Shown: piece by piece, positions 16,235 through 23,837 of the stretch | Numbering within the stretch: the first letter of the stretch is position 1 | Layout: each line of letters opens with the position of its first letter | Source: Thermoleophilia bacterium UBA2241 | GTDB lineage: Bacteria > Actinomycetota > Thermoleophilia > UBA2241 | Reading direction: 5' to 3' | Assembly (NCBI GenBank): GCA_002347645.1 | Contig: DDYF01000013.1 | Coordinates: 6,525-70,524 of the forward strand | DNA length: 64,000 bases | Made by a program: the position numbers and the translations under genes | Notes under the pieces: generated by a model | Database searches by the model: none | The model's input: only the letters and a program-made list of their open reading frames with translations | Told to the model about the DNA's origin: nothing

Positions 16235-17844
16235 GCACGCACGAGACGCCGCACGAGAAGGTCGCCCGCCTCGCGAAGCTGCGCCGCGACGGCGGTGTGC
16301 TGCGCGATTACCGCTCGCCGCGCTACGACGAGCCGTTCATCATGGAGCAGGGGACGCCCGGCGAGCGCGGCGTCTTCGTGCCGCTCGCCGAAGAGGCCGT
16401 CACGCAGGCCGTCGGCGAGGCCGCGGACTACATCCCCGAGGGGATGACCCGCGCGGCCGCCCCGGTCCTTCCCGAGATGGCCCAGTACCAGGTCATGCGA
16501 CACTACCTGCGCTACGCGCAAATGACCCTCGGCATGGACCTCGGCAGCGACATCAGCGAGGGCACGTGCACGATGAAGTACTCGCCCAAGATGCACGAGG
16601 AGCTGATCCGCGGGCACAAGGCCGCCGACCTGCACCCCTGGCAGGACGAGGACACCATGCAGGGACTCCTCGAGATCGTCTACGAGACGGGCCAGTACCT
16701 CAAGTCCATCTCGGGCATGGACGCGTTCACCCTGCAGCCGGGCGGCGGGTCGCACGCGGTCTACACCAACGCGTGCGTGATGCGCCGCTACTTCGAGGCG
16801 AAGGGCGAGCTCGACCAGCGCGACGAGATGATCACGACGATCTTCTCGCATCCCTGCGATGCGGCGACGCCGAAGGTCGCCGGCTTCAAGGTCATCACCG
16901 TGATGCCGGACGACAACGGCTACCCGGACCTCGAAGCCTTCAAGACGGCCGTCTCCGAGAAGACGGTCGGCTGCATGATCACCAACCCCGAGGACACCGG
17001 CATCTACAACCCGCAGATCGACAAGTACGTCGAGGTGCTGCACGACGCCGGCGCCCTGGCCTTCACCGACCAGGCCAACGCCAACGGCATCCTTGGCTTC
17101 GCGCGCGCCCGCGACGCGGGCTTCGACGCCTGCCACTTCAACCTGCACAAGACCTTCTCGAGCCCGCACGGCTGCGAGGGTCCGGCGAGCGGCGCATACA
17201 TGGTCACCGACGAGCTGGCGCCCTACCTGCCGGTCCCGGTCGTCACGAAGGTCGGCGACAAGTTCCACCTCGACTACGACCGGCCCGAGAGCATCGGCCG
17301 CGTGCGCGGCTTTCTCGGCAACTGGATGTGCGTGATCCGCGCCTACGCGTGGATCCGGAACCTGGGCCCCGAGGGCCTCAAAGAGGTCGCCGAGATCAGC
17401 GTCCTCAACAACAATTACCTCGACAACCTGCTCATGGCGGTCAAGGGCGTCAGCCGGCCGTACGCCGAAGGCCATCGCCGGCTCGACCAGGTCCGCTACA
17501 GCCTGCAGCAGCTCAAGGAGGACACCGGCGTCGGGACCGAAGCGCTGCGTGACCGCATGGTCGACTTCGGTATCCAGAGCTACTGGATGAGCCACCACCC
17601 GTGGGTCGTCCCCGAGCCGTTCACCCCCGAACCCTGCGAGACCTACAGCAAGGACGACCTCGACGAATGGGCGGCGGTCATCAAGAAGGGGAGCGACGAA
17701 TCGTACGCCGACGCGGCGTTCGTGCTCGACGCGCCGCACGCTCAGCCGATCGACCAGATGCTCCGCACCGAGGCCATGGAAGAGCACGACCAATGGGCCT
17801 TCACCTGGCGCGCTTACCAGAAGAAGATCCGCGGCGCGACGTGA
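16231..17844 (+). CDS. GcvPB-like PLP protein (divergent glycine dehydrogenase subunit 2)
   Basis: This 537-residue protein is homologous to the catalytic C-terminal half of glycine decarboxylase (GcvPB). PLP-site residues are present: HFNLHKTF gives the Schiff-base lysine K307, and the FTDQANAN segment provides the cofactor Asp. The glycine-rich phosphate loop that follows, normally GGGGPG, reads GCEGPA (314-319), a marked departure. LPGGGSHAVYTN-like and MKYSPK segments also identify the family. The ATG at 16231 overlaps the previous stop. The gene pair sits with two SDRs and no other glycine-cleavage genes, so I call it a GcvP-like enzyme of unknown substrate. Active heteromer formation with the upstream subunit is expected from family knowledge. 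Confidence 0.85.
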   Translation: MSTHETPHEKVARLAKLRRDGGVLRDYRSPRYDEPFIMEQGTPGERGVFVPLAEEAVTQAVGEAADYIPEGMTRAAAPVLPEMAQYQVMRHYLRYAQMTLGMDLGSDISEGTCTMKYSPKMHEELIRGHKAADLHPWQDEDTMQGLLEIVYETGQYLKSISGMDAFTLQPGGGSHAVYTNACVMRRYFEAKGELDQRDEMITTIFSHPCDAATPKVAGFKVITVMPDDNGYPDLEAFKTAVSEKTVGCMITNPEDTGIYNPQIDKYVEVLHDAGALAFTDQANANGILGFARARDAGFDACHFNLHKTFSSPHGCEGPASGAYMVTDELAPYLPVPVVTKVGDKFHLDYDRPESIGRVRGFLGNWMCVIRAYAWIRNLGPEGLKEVAEISVLNNNYLDNLLMAVKGVSRPYAEGHRRLDQVRYSLQQLKEDTGVGTEALRDRMVDFGIQSYWMSHHPWVVPEPFTPEPCETYSKDDLDEWAAVIKKGSDESYADAAFVLDAPHAQPIDQMLRTEAMEEHDQWAFTWRAYQKKIRGAT

Positions 17845-17885
17845 GCCGCATCCAGGTGGGGGAAGACGTGCGCCCCGTGGGACGA

Positions 17886-17891
17886 TAAGCT
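17886..17891 (+). promoter_or_regulatory. Leaderless-type -10 element
   Basis: TAAGCT (within GATAAGCT) ends six bases before the GTG at 17898, with GGGCGC between. It is identical in sequence and spacing to the element before selD. No ribosome site is visible. Confidence 0.45.
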
Positions 17892-17897
17892 GGGCGC

Positions 17898-18548
17898 GTG
17901 AGCAGAGCGAATCATAAGGGCCGGCCGGCGCAGCAGCGCCGGCCGGCCTCCTTCCGCGCCCGCCTCATGGGCTGGGTGAGCCGCGTGACGCCGTGGTTCG
18001 CCGTGGTGGTCCTCGCGCTGGTCGCGGTGTGGCTCGCCTTCGCCGTGTACGAGTGGGCGGGCTTCCTGATGGGCGCGGAAGGCCGTACGAACACTGTCGT
18101 TGGCGGTCTGTTGATCTACGCGGCGGCGCTCGCCGGCACCCTGTGCATGATGCTCGTCGGCGTCCGCGCCGCGGCGGCTCCGAGACGATGGCCCTCGGAC
18201 CGCGCCGTGCGCGTGCTGGCGACGCTGGGCCTGGTACTCATCGGCATGTCGGCGCCCCTTATGGTGCTGCGCGGTGACTATGGCATCGGCGGCGTCGTCA
18301 TCGGCGTGACGCCGCTGCTCGTCTACTACGTGCGCATACGCCGCGCCCTCATCGACATCCTGCCGGCGTGGTGCGGGGGAGCGTGGAGGCCGGCGACGCG
18401 CCGCCCACGCCGCCCGGGCGAAGAGAAGATCAAGCGCCCGCCGCGCGCATGGGACGAGACGTCCGGGCCGCGCGCCGACCACGGCGGCTCGACGACCGCG
18501 GGCTCGCGGCGCAAGCGGGGCAAGAAGAAGCGGCGGAGCGGCCGTTGA
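17898..18548 (+). CDS. Membrane protein with basic C-terminal tail
   Basis: This 216-residue protein has a basic N terminus and four hydrophobic segments: about 32-53 (WFAVVVLALVAVWLAFAVY), 68-90, 104-124 and 128-145. A long, very basic tail follows, ending GKKKRRSGR. No family is recognised. The GTG start follows a leaderless-type -10 element. A second membrane protein of similar plan begins within its stop codon, so the two likely form a pair. The basic tails could contact nucleic acid, ribosomes or acidic phospholipids, which is speculative. Confidence 0.7.
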   Translation: MSRANHKGRPAQQRRPASFRARLMGWVSRVTPWFAVVVLALVAVWLAFAVYEWAGFLMGAEGRTNTVVGGLLIYAAALAGTLCMMLVGVRAAAAPRRWPSDRAVRVLATLGLVLIGMSAPLMVLRGDYGIGGVVIGVTPLLVYYVRIRRALIDILPAWCGGAWRPATRRPRRPGEEKIKRPPRAWDETSGPRADHGGSTTAGSRRKRGKKKRRSGR

Positions 18549-19060
18549 CGGGTCCACCGGGCGGTCGCCCGAAAGCCGGTCGCGTGGCGGTCAAACGCGA
18601 TGACCTCTCTGTGGCGCAGAAGGCGCTCCGCTCGCTGGGCGTGGGCGTCATCCTCGCGACGGCCGTCCTCGCCACCGGGCTGACCGTCCGCTATCTCTCC
18701 GGCGACGGCGGAAGCGCGTCGACGCGTCTTGCTCTGGCGATCTCCATGGTCGGCGCATCGGTGGCGTGCTTCGCGATGCTGGTCGACGCCTTCGACTTCT
18801 GGCTGCTCGGCCGGCGCATGACGCCGTTCAGCGTCAAGATGACGAGGTCGCTCGTCTTCGTCGCCATGCTCGTGGCCATCGGTCTGAGCCTCGCCGTCGC
18901 GGGGACCGCGTTACTGCTCGTGCTGACGCCGGCACTGATGATCTACCTGTTCGGCGTGGCGCGGCGCCGGCCACCGGCCACCGGCCGCCCGTCGGGCGCG
19001 GTCTCGCGTGGCGCGGCGCGGACGTCACGCCAGAAGCGCGGGGGGAAGACGCGTAGATGA
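18545..19060 (+). CDS. Membrane protein, partner of the preceding gene
   Basis: This protein of 171 residues begins at TTG 18545, which overlaps the stop of the previous gene (TTGA); GTG 18584 is an alternative start. Four hydrophobic segments are visible (VGVILATAVLATGLTVRYL, LALAISMVGASVACFAMLV, SLVFVAMLVAIGLSLAVAG and LLLVLTPALMIYLFGVA). The C-terminal tail is basic, ending QKRGGKTRR. No family is recognised. The plan mirrors its neighbour: four helices and a basic tail. The two may form a hetero-oligomer. Confidence 0.65.
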   Translation: MTGPPGGRPKAGRVAVKRDDLSVAQKALRSLGVGVILATAVLATGLTVRYLSGDGGSASTRLALAISMVGASVACFAMLVDAFDFWLLGRRMTPFSVKMTRSLVFVAMLVAIGLSLAVAGTALLLVLTPALMIYLFGVARRRPPATGRPSGAVSRGAARTSRQKRGGKTRR

Positions 19061-19145
19061 GGCGCCACGGGCGTCGCGGCAGCCGCGGCGCCTGACGGAC
19101 GCCTGTCTCACGCCCGTTCACATTTCTTAACGTCACGGACGGCCC

Positions 19146-19191
19146 GCGCGGCAGGGGCGGCGGGCGCCAGCGCCCGCCGCCCCTGCCGCGC
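19146..19191 (+). terminator. 22-bp perfect GC hairpin; 424-base gap described
   Basis: Bases 19146-19167 and 19170-19191 are perfect inverted repeats with a two-base centre and no U-run. It probably terminates the membrane-protein pair. The surrounding gap (19061-19484) has no convincing gene. Its other visible signal is a TACAAT -10-like box at 19344-19349, upstream of the saccharopine-dehydrogenase-like gene, without a good -35. Confidence 0.5.
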
Positions 19192-19484
19192 GCGAACCCC
19201 GTGTACGGCGAGGCTGCGGACGGGCGGCAGCGCGGCCCTGCGCGGCTGCCGGGCCGTCGCCGCGCGCCCGGACCGCCCCCGTCCCGCGACAAAGGATCCT
19301 GCACGCGCGCTAACTTCGGTCTGAAGAAGGGCCGGGAATCTTCTACAATGTCCCTCACGGCGCCCGCAGGGGGCTTTCAGTGCTCGGGCCCACCTCGCCG
19401 TCTGAGGCCGTCGCGGCACGCGACCTCCCGGGCTCGAGAGCGGGCGCGGACACGACGTCCTGACGGACCTGGAGGAACGCAGTG

Positions 19485-20783
19485 ATGAAGGCACTCATCG
19501 TGGGCACCGGCGGTGTCGGCCAGTCGATCGCCGCCATCGCGAAGCGCCGCGACCCCAAGGGCGAGTGGCTCGAGAAGATGGTCATGGCCGACTACGACGC
19601 GGCACGCCCCGAGGAGCTCTGCGCCAGGCTGGATGACCCGCGCTTCGTCGCCGCGCAGGTGGATGCCGGCGATCCGGACGCCGTCGCGGCGCTTGCCCAG
19701 GCGCACGGCGTCGACATCATCTGCAACCTCTGCGCCCCCACCTTCAACCCGCCGCTGCTCCAGGCCGCTCTCAAGGCCAAGACCCACTACCTCGACACGG
19801 CGATGACGCTCTCCGAGCCGCATCCGACCGACCCGTTCCACAAGGTGGGCAAGAAGCTCGGCGACGACGAGTACGCGCTCAGCCCCGAGTTCGAGAAGAT
19901 CGGCAAGTACGCCTTCGCCGGGTTCGGGGTCGAGCCCGGTATGGCCGACTTCTTCGCCCGCTACGCCGCCGACCACCTGTTCGACGAGGTCGACGAGATC
20001 GGCATCCGCGACGGCGCCAACCTTGAGATCCCGGGCGCCAAGGGCATCAGCTTCGGCTTCAGCGTCTGGACGACGATCGAGGAGTGCAACAACCCGGCCA
20101 TCGTCTACGAGAACGGCGAGATCCACACCATAGAGCCGTTCGCCGAGCTCGAGAAGTTCTGGCTGCCCGAGGGCATCGGCGAGGTCGAGGTCGGCCACGT
20201 CGAGCACGAAGAGGTCGTGCAGATCGCCCACAACGCCGACCGTCTCAAGGGCGTCAAGAAGGCGACCTTCAAGTACGCGCTGGGCGACGAGTTCATGCAG
20301 GCCATGGAGGTCTTCCGTTCGGTCAACATCGACAAGACCTACAAGGTCAAGGTCGGCGACTGCGAGGTCTCGCCGCGCGACGTGGTCGCCGCCGCCGCGC
20401 CCGACCCGAACGAGATCGGCAAGAAGTACGTGGGCAAGACGGCAGCCGGTACCTACGTCGTCGGCAAGAAGGACGGCATGGAGCGCAAGGTCTACCTCTA
20501 CCAGGTCGCCGACAACAAGGAGTGCGTGGAGAAGTACGGCACCCAGGTCGTCGTCGCGCAGACCGCCTTCACGCCCGTCATCACGCTCGAGCTCCTCGCC
20601 AAGGGCAGCTTCGGCAGCAAGCCCGGCGACCCGAAGAGCGGCGTACAGAACCCCGAGGCGTTCAACGCCGACGACTACGTCGCCCTCATGCCGGCATACG
20701 AGTTCCCCGGCGGGCTGCTCGAGATCGAGTCGGAGTACAAGCTCGCCAAGGACCGCGAGGCGCTGCTCGACCTCGCCAAGTAA
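19485..20783 (+). CDS. Saccharopine dehydrogenase family protein
   Basis: This 432-residue oxidoreductase has an N-terminal Rossmann fold (KALIVGTGGVGQSIAAIAKR) and the DIICNLCAPTFNPPLLQAAL segment of the saccharopine/carboxynorspermidine dehydrogenase family (COG1748). Members reduce imines formed between an amino acid or polyamine and a keto or aldehyde group, using NAD(P)H. GGAGGA lies eight bases before ATG 19485; GTG 19482 is also possible. The HYLDTAMTL and FGVEPGMADFFARY segments are typical. It stands alone, bounded by GC hairpins on both sides. Carboxynorspermidine synthase is one candidate function, but no decarboxylase partner is nearby. Confidence 0.85.
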   Translation: MKALIVGTGGVGQSIAAIAKRRDPKGEWLEKMVMADYDAARPEELCARLDDPRFVAAQVDAGDPDAVAALAQAHGVDIICNLCAPTFNPPLLQAALKAKTHYLDTAMTLSEPHPTDPFHKVGKKLGDDEYALSPEFEKIGKYAFAGFGVEPGMADFFARYAADHLFDEVDEIGIRDGANLEIPGAKGISFGFSVWTTIEECNNPAIVYENGEIHTIEPFAELEKFWLPEGIGEVEVGHVEHEEVVQIAHNADRLKGVKKATFKYALGDEFMQAMEVFRSVNIDKTYKVKVGDCEVSPRDVVAAAAPDPNEIGKKYVGKTAAGTYVVGKKDGMERKVYLYQVADNKECVEKYGTQVVVAQTAFTPVITLELLAKGSFGSKPGDPKSGVQNPEAFNADDYVALMPAYEFPGGLLEIESEYKLAKDREALLDLAK

Positions 20784-20795
20784 GGCCTCCCGGGA

Positions 20796-20824
20796 CCGCG
20801 CGGCGCCGGACCGGCGCCGCGCGG
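20796..20824. terminator. 14-bp GC hairpin between convergent genes
   Basis: CCGCGCGGCGCCGG (20796-20809) pairs perfectly with 20811-20824 around a single central base. It lies between convergent genes ending at 20783 and 20880. A second hairpin (20841-20850 with 20864-20873, GTGGCCCGCC) follows. Neither has a U-run. Confidence 0.55.
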
Positions 20825-20879
20825 CGAAAGCCCCTGGTCCGTGGCCCGCCGCCCCTCCCGGGTGGCGGGCCACACGTCG

Positions 20880-23237
20880 TCAGGAGACCTGGACCCTGTC
20901 CTTGCCGGTCCGCTTCGCCGCGTAGAGGGCGGCGTCGGCGCGCGCGACGAGTTCGTCCATGCGCTGCGTTCCCGGGCCGAGCGAGGCGACGCCGACGCTG
21001 ACCGTGACGTGGACCGGCGCGCCTTCGAGGCCGATGTTGAAGCCGCACGCGGCGATGCGGCGGCGAAGGCGCTCGGCGAGCGCCACAGCGCCCTCCGCGT
21101 GCCCGTCGCCGCCGGGCGCGTCGTCCGGCCGCTGGCCGGCGGTCGTGTTAGGCAAGATCACGCAAAACTCCTCGCCGCCGTACCTCGCCGCGAGATCGCC
21201 TCCCCGGCGCAGTTCGTCGCGCAGCAGCCGGCCGATCTGGCGAAGGACCTCGTCCCCTGCCGGGTGACCGCACGTGTCGTTGAGGCGCTTGAAGTCGTCG
21301 ATGTCGAACATGAGCAGCGACAGCGGCGTGCCCGCGCGGCGCGCGCGCGCGACCTCCTCTTCGAGGCGGTCGTAGAAGTGGCGATGGTTGGCGAGCCCGG
21401 TGAGGCCGTCCTTCGTCGCCTGGTCTTCGATCTGCGCATACAGGCGTGCGTTGTTGAGCGCGATCGCCGCGTGCTCGCCCAAGGCGCGGGCGAACGACAG
21501 CTCGCCCTCGGCGAAGCGGCGCCGGCGCGACCGGGCGGCGAGCCGCATGGCGCCGAGCGTCTGCTTCTCGATGCGGAACGGCACCCACAGAGCGGTCTCT
21601 TCGCCGGCGGCTGCCATACGGGTCGCCACCTCGGCTTGCAGCGCGGCGTCGCCGCGCTGCTGGACGACCGGCTCGCCGCGCTCCATGGCATCGATGATGT
21701 CGGCGTCGGCGAGCGGCAGGTCGTCGTCGGCCCTGACGGCGTCGATCGCGCCGCCGCTCGCGCTCTGACCGGTGACCGCACGGAGCGCCGACAGGCTGTC
21801 GCCGACCGGCTCGTACATCACCGCTACGTCGACCAGCAGTGCCTCGGTGGCGAGACGGGCCACGTCGCGCAGAAGCTGGACGCGGTCGAGGCGCGAGGCG
21901 ATCACCCGTGTCGCCTGGGCGAGGGCTGCGACCCAGCGGTGCTGCTCCTCCTCGCGGCGGTGCAGGCGCGCGTTGTGCAGCGCCGCCGCCGCCTGCTCGC
22001 CGATGAGCGTGGCCATGCGCACTTCTTCCTGCGTGAACCGGCGCTCGTCCTGCGTCTCGATGAGGACCATCATGCCGAGGACCTCGTGGTGATACACGAG
22101 AGGGACGCTGAGCCAAGTCTTCTCCCCCCACCTGTCCATGGCGTCGCGGTCGCTCGCGCTCAGTCCGCGATCGGAGAGCGACTGCTGGACGACGATCCCC
22201 TCCTGCACCGCTCCGAGCCCGCCGGGGTAGTCGGCCATGGAGTAGGTCGCCCCGGCCAGGCTCTCGGCGACGCCCGGCGAGGGGTCGTGCTGATAGAGGA
22301 CCCTGAAGGTCGCCGTCTCGTCCTCGGGCATGTACTCCCAGATCACGCTCTCGGGCGACCTGAGCGCCTCGGCCGCGGCGCACGCCACCTCGTGCAGGAC
22401 GACGTCGTAGTCGATGCTCGAGGTGATGGAGCGGCTGGTGGTGAGCAGTGCGGCCAGCTCGTGGGACCGCTGCACGAGCTTCGCCACCACCTGCTGGCGT
22501 TCGATGGCGGCCGAGATCGAGCCCGCCGCCGAGACGAGGATGCCGGTCTCGGCCTCGCTCCAGAGCCTCGCATGGTCGCAACGGTCGAGACGCAGGAAGC
22601 CGTGAAAGGTACCGCCGACGAAGAGCGGCAGCAAGAGGATCGCCTCCACCATCTGCCCAGCGAGGCGCCGGGACGCACGGTTGGGAAGGAACTCCGTCCG
22701 GCTGCCGAAGGCTTCGCCCGCTGCCAGTCGCTCGTAGAGCCCAGGGACGAAGTCGTCGTACGCCTCCGGCGCCATTGCGGCGGATCCGAGGAGGCTCAGA
22801 TCGGCGACCACGGCGGCCTCAGCGTAGAGCGTGTGCTCCATGCGGCCGTCGGTGGCCGTCCCGTTGATGAAGGCGCAGACCCGGTCGGCGCCGGCCGCCG
22901 ACATCAGCCGCTCCAGGGAGAGGCTGTAGACGTCGGCCTGAGGATCGGCGGTCAAGAGCCTGTACTGGAGGTCGTTGACGGCGGCACGCAGGACTTGGCC
23001 GTGCCCAACCTCCTCGATGTCGTGGCTCAGAGCCTCGGGGAACGCCGGCTCCGACGGGCCCCCGATGGTCACGTCCGCGACGAGCTCTGCGTGCCGGTCG
23101 CCGGACCTGCGACCGCGGGATTCCATCAAGCGTTCGTGCGTCAGTCGCGCCTTCCGCTCTGCCCATCCTGTCCGCGTCTCGACCAACTCCGTCTCCTGTC
23201 GTCCACCACTCGTATCGGTGCCGCCCGTCTCCGCCAT
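20880..23237 (-). CDS. GAF-domain diguanylate cyclase
   Basis: This 785-residue protein has about three GAF domains (roughly 55-230, 245-400 and 420-580) and a C-terminal GGDEF domain. The cyclase motif is RYGGEEF, with RGGD as a probable product-inhibition site five residues before it. It should make c-di-GMP from GTP in response to GAF ligands. No transmembrane segment is evident. The start is taken at ATG 23237; the frame stays open to 23291, but that part runs into a terminator hairpin. No good ribosome site precedes the ATG, so the start is tentative. It resembles the giant GAF protein at 7264-12735 in both GAF and GGDEF style. Confidence 0.88.
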   Translation of the reverse strand: MAETGGTDTSGGRQETELVETRTGWAERKARLTHERLMESRGRRSGDRHAELVADVTIGGPSEPAFPEALSHDIEEVGHGQVLRAAVNDLQYRLLTADPQADVYSLSLERLMSAAGADRVCAFINGTATDGRMEHTLYAEAAVVADLSLLGSAAMAPEAYDDFVPGLYERLAAGEAFGSRTEFLPNRASRRLAGQMVEAILLLPLFVGGTFHGFLRLDRCDHARLWSEAETGILVSAAGSISAAIERQQVVAKLVQRSHELAALLTTSRSITSSIDYDVVLHEVACAAAEALRSPESVIWEYMPEDETATFRVLYQHDPSPGVAESLAGATYSMADYPGGLGAVQEGIVVQQSLSDRGLSASDRDAMDRWGEKTWLSVPLVYHHEVLGMMVLIETQDERRFTQEEVRMATLIGEQAAAALHNARLHRREEEQHRWVAALAQATRVIASRLDRVQLLRDVARLATEALLVDVAVMYEPVGDSLSALRAVTGQSASGGAIDAVRADDDLPLADADIIDAMERGEPVVQQRGDAALQAEVATRMAAAGEETALWVPFRIEKQTLGAMRLAARSRRRRFAEGELSFARALGEHAAIALNNARLYAQIEDQATKDGLTGLANHRHFYDRLEEEVARARRAGTPLSLLMFDIDDFKRLNDTCGHPAGDEVLRQIGRLLRDELRRGGDLAARYGGEEFCVILPNTTAGQRPDDAPGGDGHAEGAVALAERLRRRIAACGFNIGLEGAPVHVTVSVGVASLGPGTQRMDELVARADAALYAAKRTGKDRVQVS

Positions 23238-23275
23238 GAGGGAGGCCCAACGGATGTACCCCCCTGTGGCAGGGG

Positions 23276-23307
23276 GGCGGGGGCGGCGCAACTGCGCCGC
23301 CCCCGCC
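23276..23307 (-). terminator. GC hairpin downstream of the small minus-strand ORF
   Basis: Bases 23276-23289 and 23294-23307 are perfect 14-base inverted repeats with loop AACT. On the minus strand the hairpin lies 40 bases after the small ORF ending at 23348. A further CCCCCCTG/CAGGGGGG stem (about 23261-23277) sits next to it. No U-run. Confidence 0.4.
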
Positions 23308-23347
23308 GCTTCCTGTCCGCCGGCCGGTCCGCACGCCGGTTGCCGCC

Positions 23348-23452
23348 TCAGTCCTCCTCTTCACTGTGGCTTCGCCAGGACTCGTCGCGGGCGACTGTGA
23401 GATCGCCCTCGCCCTCGTCGCGCGCCTTCTTCAGGGACTTCGCGGTCGGCAT
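23348..23452 (-). CDS. Possible small charged protein
   Basis: A 34-codon frame reads MPTAKSLKKARDEGEGDL at the start and ends in an acidic tail (SHSEEED). The frame is open upstream, and GTG codons would lengthen it by up to about 20 residues. No strong ribosome site is seen. A GC hairpin of the sort found at other gene ends follows the stop, which is the best support. No family is recognised. Confidence 0.3.
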   Translation of the reverse strand: MPTAKSLKKARDEGEGDLTVARDESWRSHSEEED

Positions 23453-23573
23453 CGCGCGGTCGGTGCCGAAGGCGCCGGCCACGTCGCGCTCGCGCACGTC
23501 CGTGCGGTGCACGCCGCCGCGCGCCTCTCTGGCTGCACGTCTCACCTGTGTGTGCCAAGATGAACGCTGCGGC

Positions 23574-23671
23574 GGAGCGGCTCCCGGTCCGGTGACCGGC
23601 GCGGTCTTCAAAACCGTCTGCGGGGCGGTGCTCCCGTCCTGGGTGGGTTCGACTCCCATGTCGCTCCGCCA
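23574..23671 (+). tRNA. selC: tRNA-Sec (anticodon UCA)
   Basis: This 98-base gene has the selenocysteine tRNA features: an eight-pair acceptor stem (GGAGCGGC with GTCGCTCC), a six-pair D stem (CCGGTC/GACCGG) with a four-base loop, and anticodon TCA in loop CTTCAAA (23606-23612). A long variable arm, a T loop TTCGACT and an encoded CCA at 23669-23671 complete it. It decodes UGA in selD and any other selenoprotein mRNA. It is about 16 kb from selA/selB and sits next to a AAA ATPase gene. Confidence 0.96.
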
Positions 23672-23703
23672 GCCGAGGCCGGGCTACTGCCTGGGTACTG
23701 CCT

Positions 23704-23734
23704 GTCCGCCTACCGACCATCTGGGCAGGCGGAC
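23704..23734 (+). terminator. Hairpin downstream of tRNA-Sec
   Basis: GTCCGCCT (23704-23711) pairs with AGGCGGAC (23727-23734) around a 15-base loop. It lies 33 bases after the tRNA and could stop its transcript. There is no U-run. Confidence 0.35.
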
Positions 23735-23772
23735 GTCACCGCGAGGACCGACACCCTGCCGTTGTACCGCGC

Positions 23773-23811
23773 TTGACAGACTAGACAGGACTTTCGTTCT
23801 TGGAGTAAGTT
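23773..23811 (+). promoter_or_regulatory. Putative promoter of the AAA ATPase gene
   Basis: A consensus TTGACA is at 23773-23778. The nearest good -10, TAAGTT (23806-23811), pairs better with TAGACA (23782-23787) at 18 bases. The region is noticeably richer in A and T than the rest of the window, as expected of a promoter or transferred DNA. The exact pairing is uncertain. Confidence 0.35.
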
Positions 23812-23837
23812 GCGTCTAGTTTGTAAAGGGAGGTCGC

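Noticed and set aside
14825..17844. Standard glycine cleavage system P-protein annotation
   Set aside because: Signature loops in both subunits differ and the partner genes are missing, so glycine decarboxylase was not assigned.
23560..23760. CRISPR array or att site near tRNA-Sec
   Set aside because: The short repeated CTGCCTG and GACAG strings are irregular, and no regular repeats, spacers or integrase are present.
20841..23819. 992-codon plus-strand ORF across the diguanylate cyclase and tRNA-Sec
   Set aside because: It runs antisense to a clear GAF/GGDEF gene and through tRNA-Sec. It is a composition artefact.
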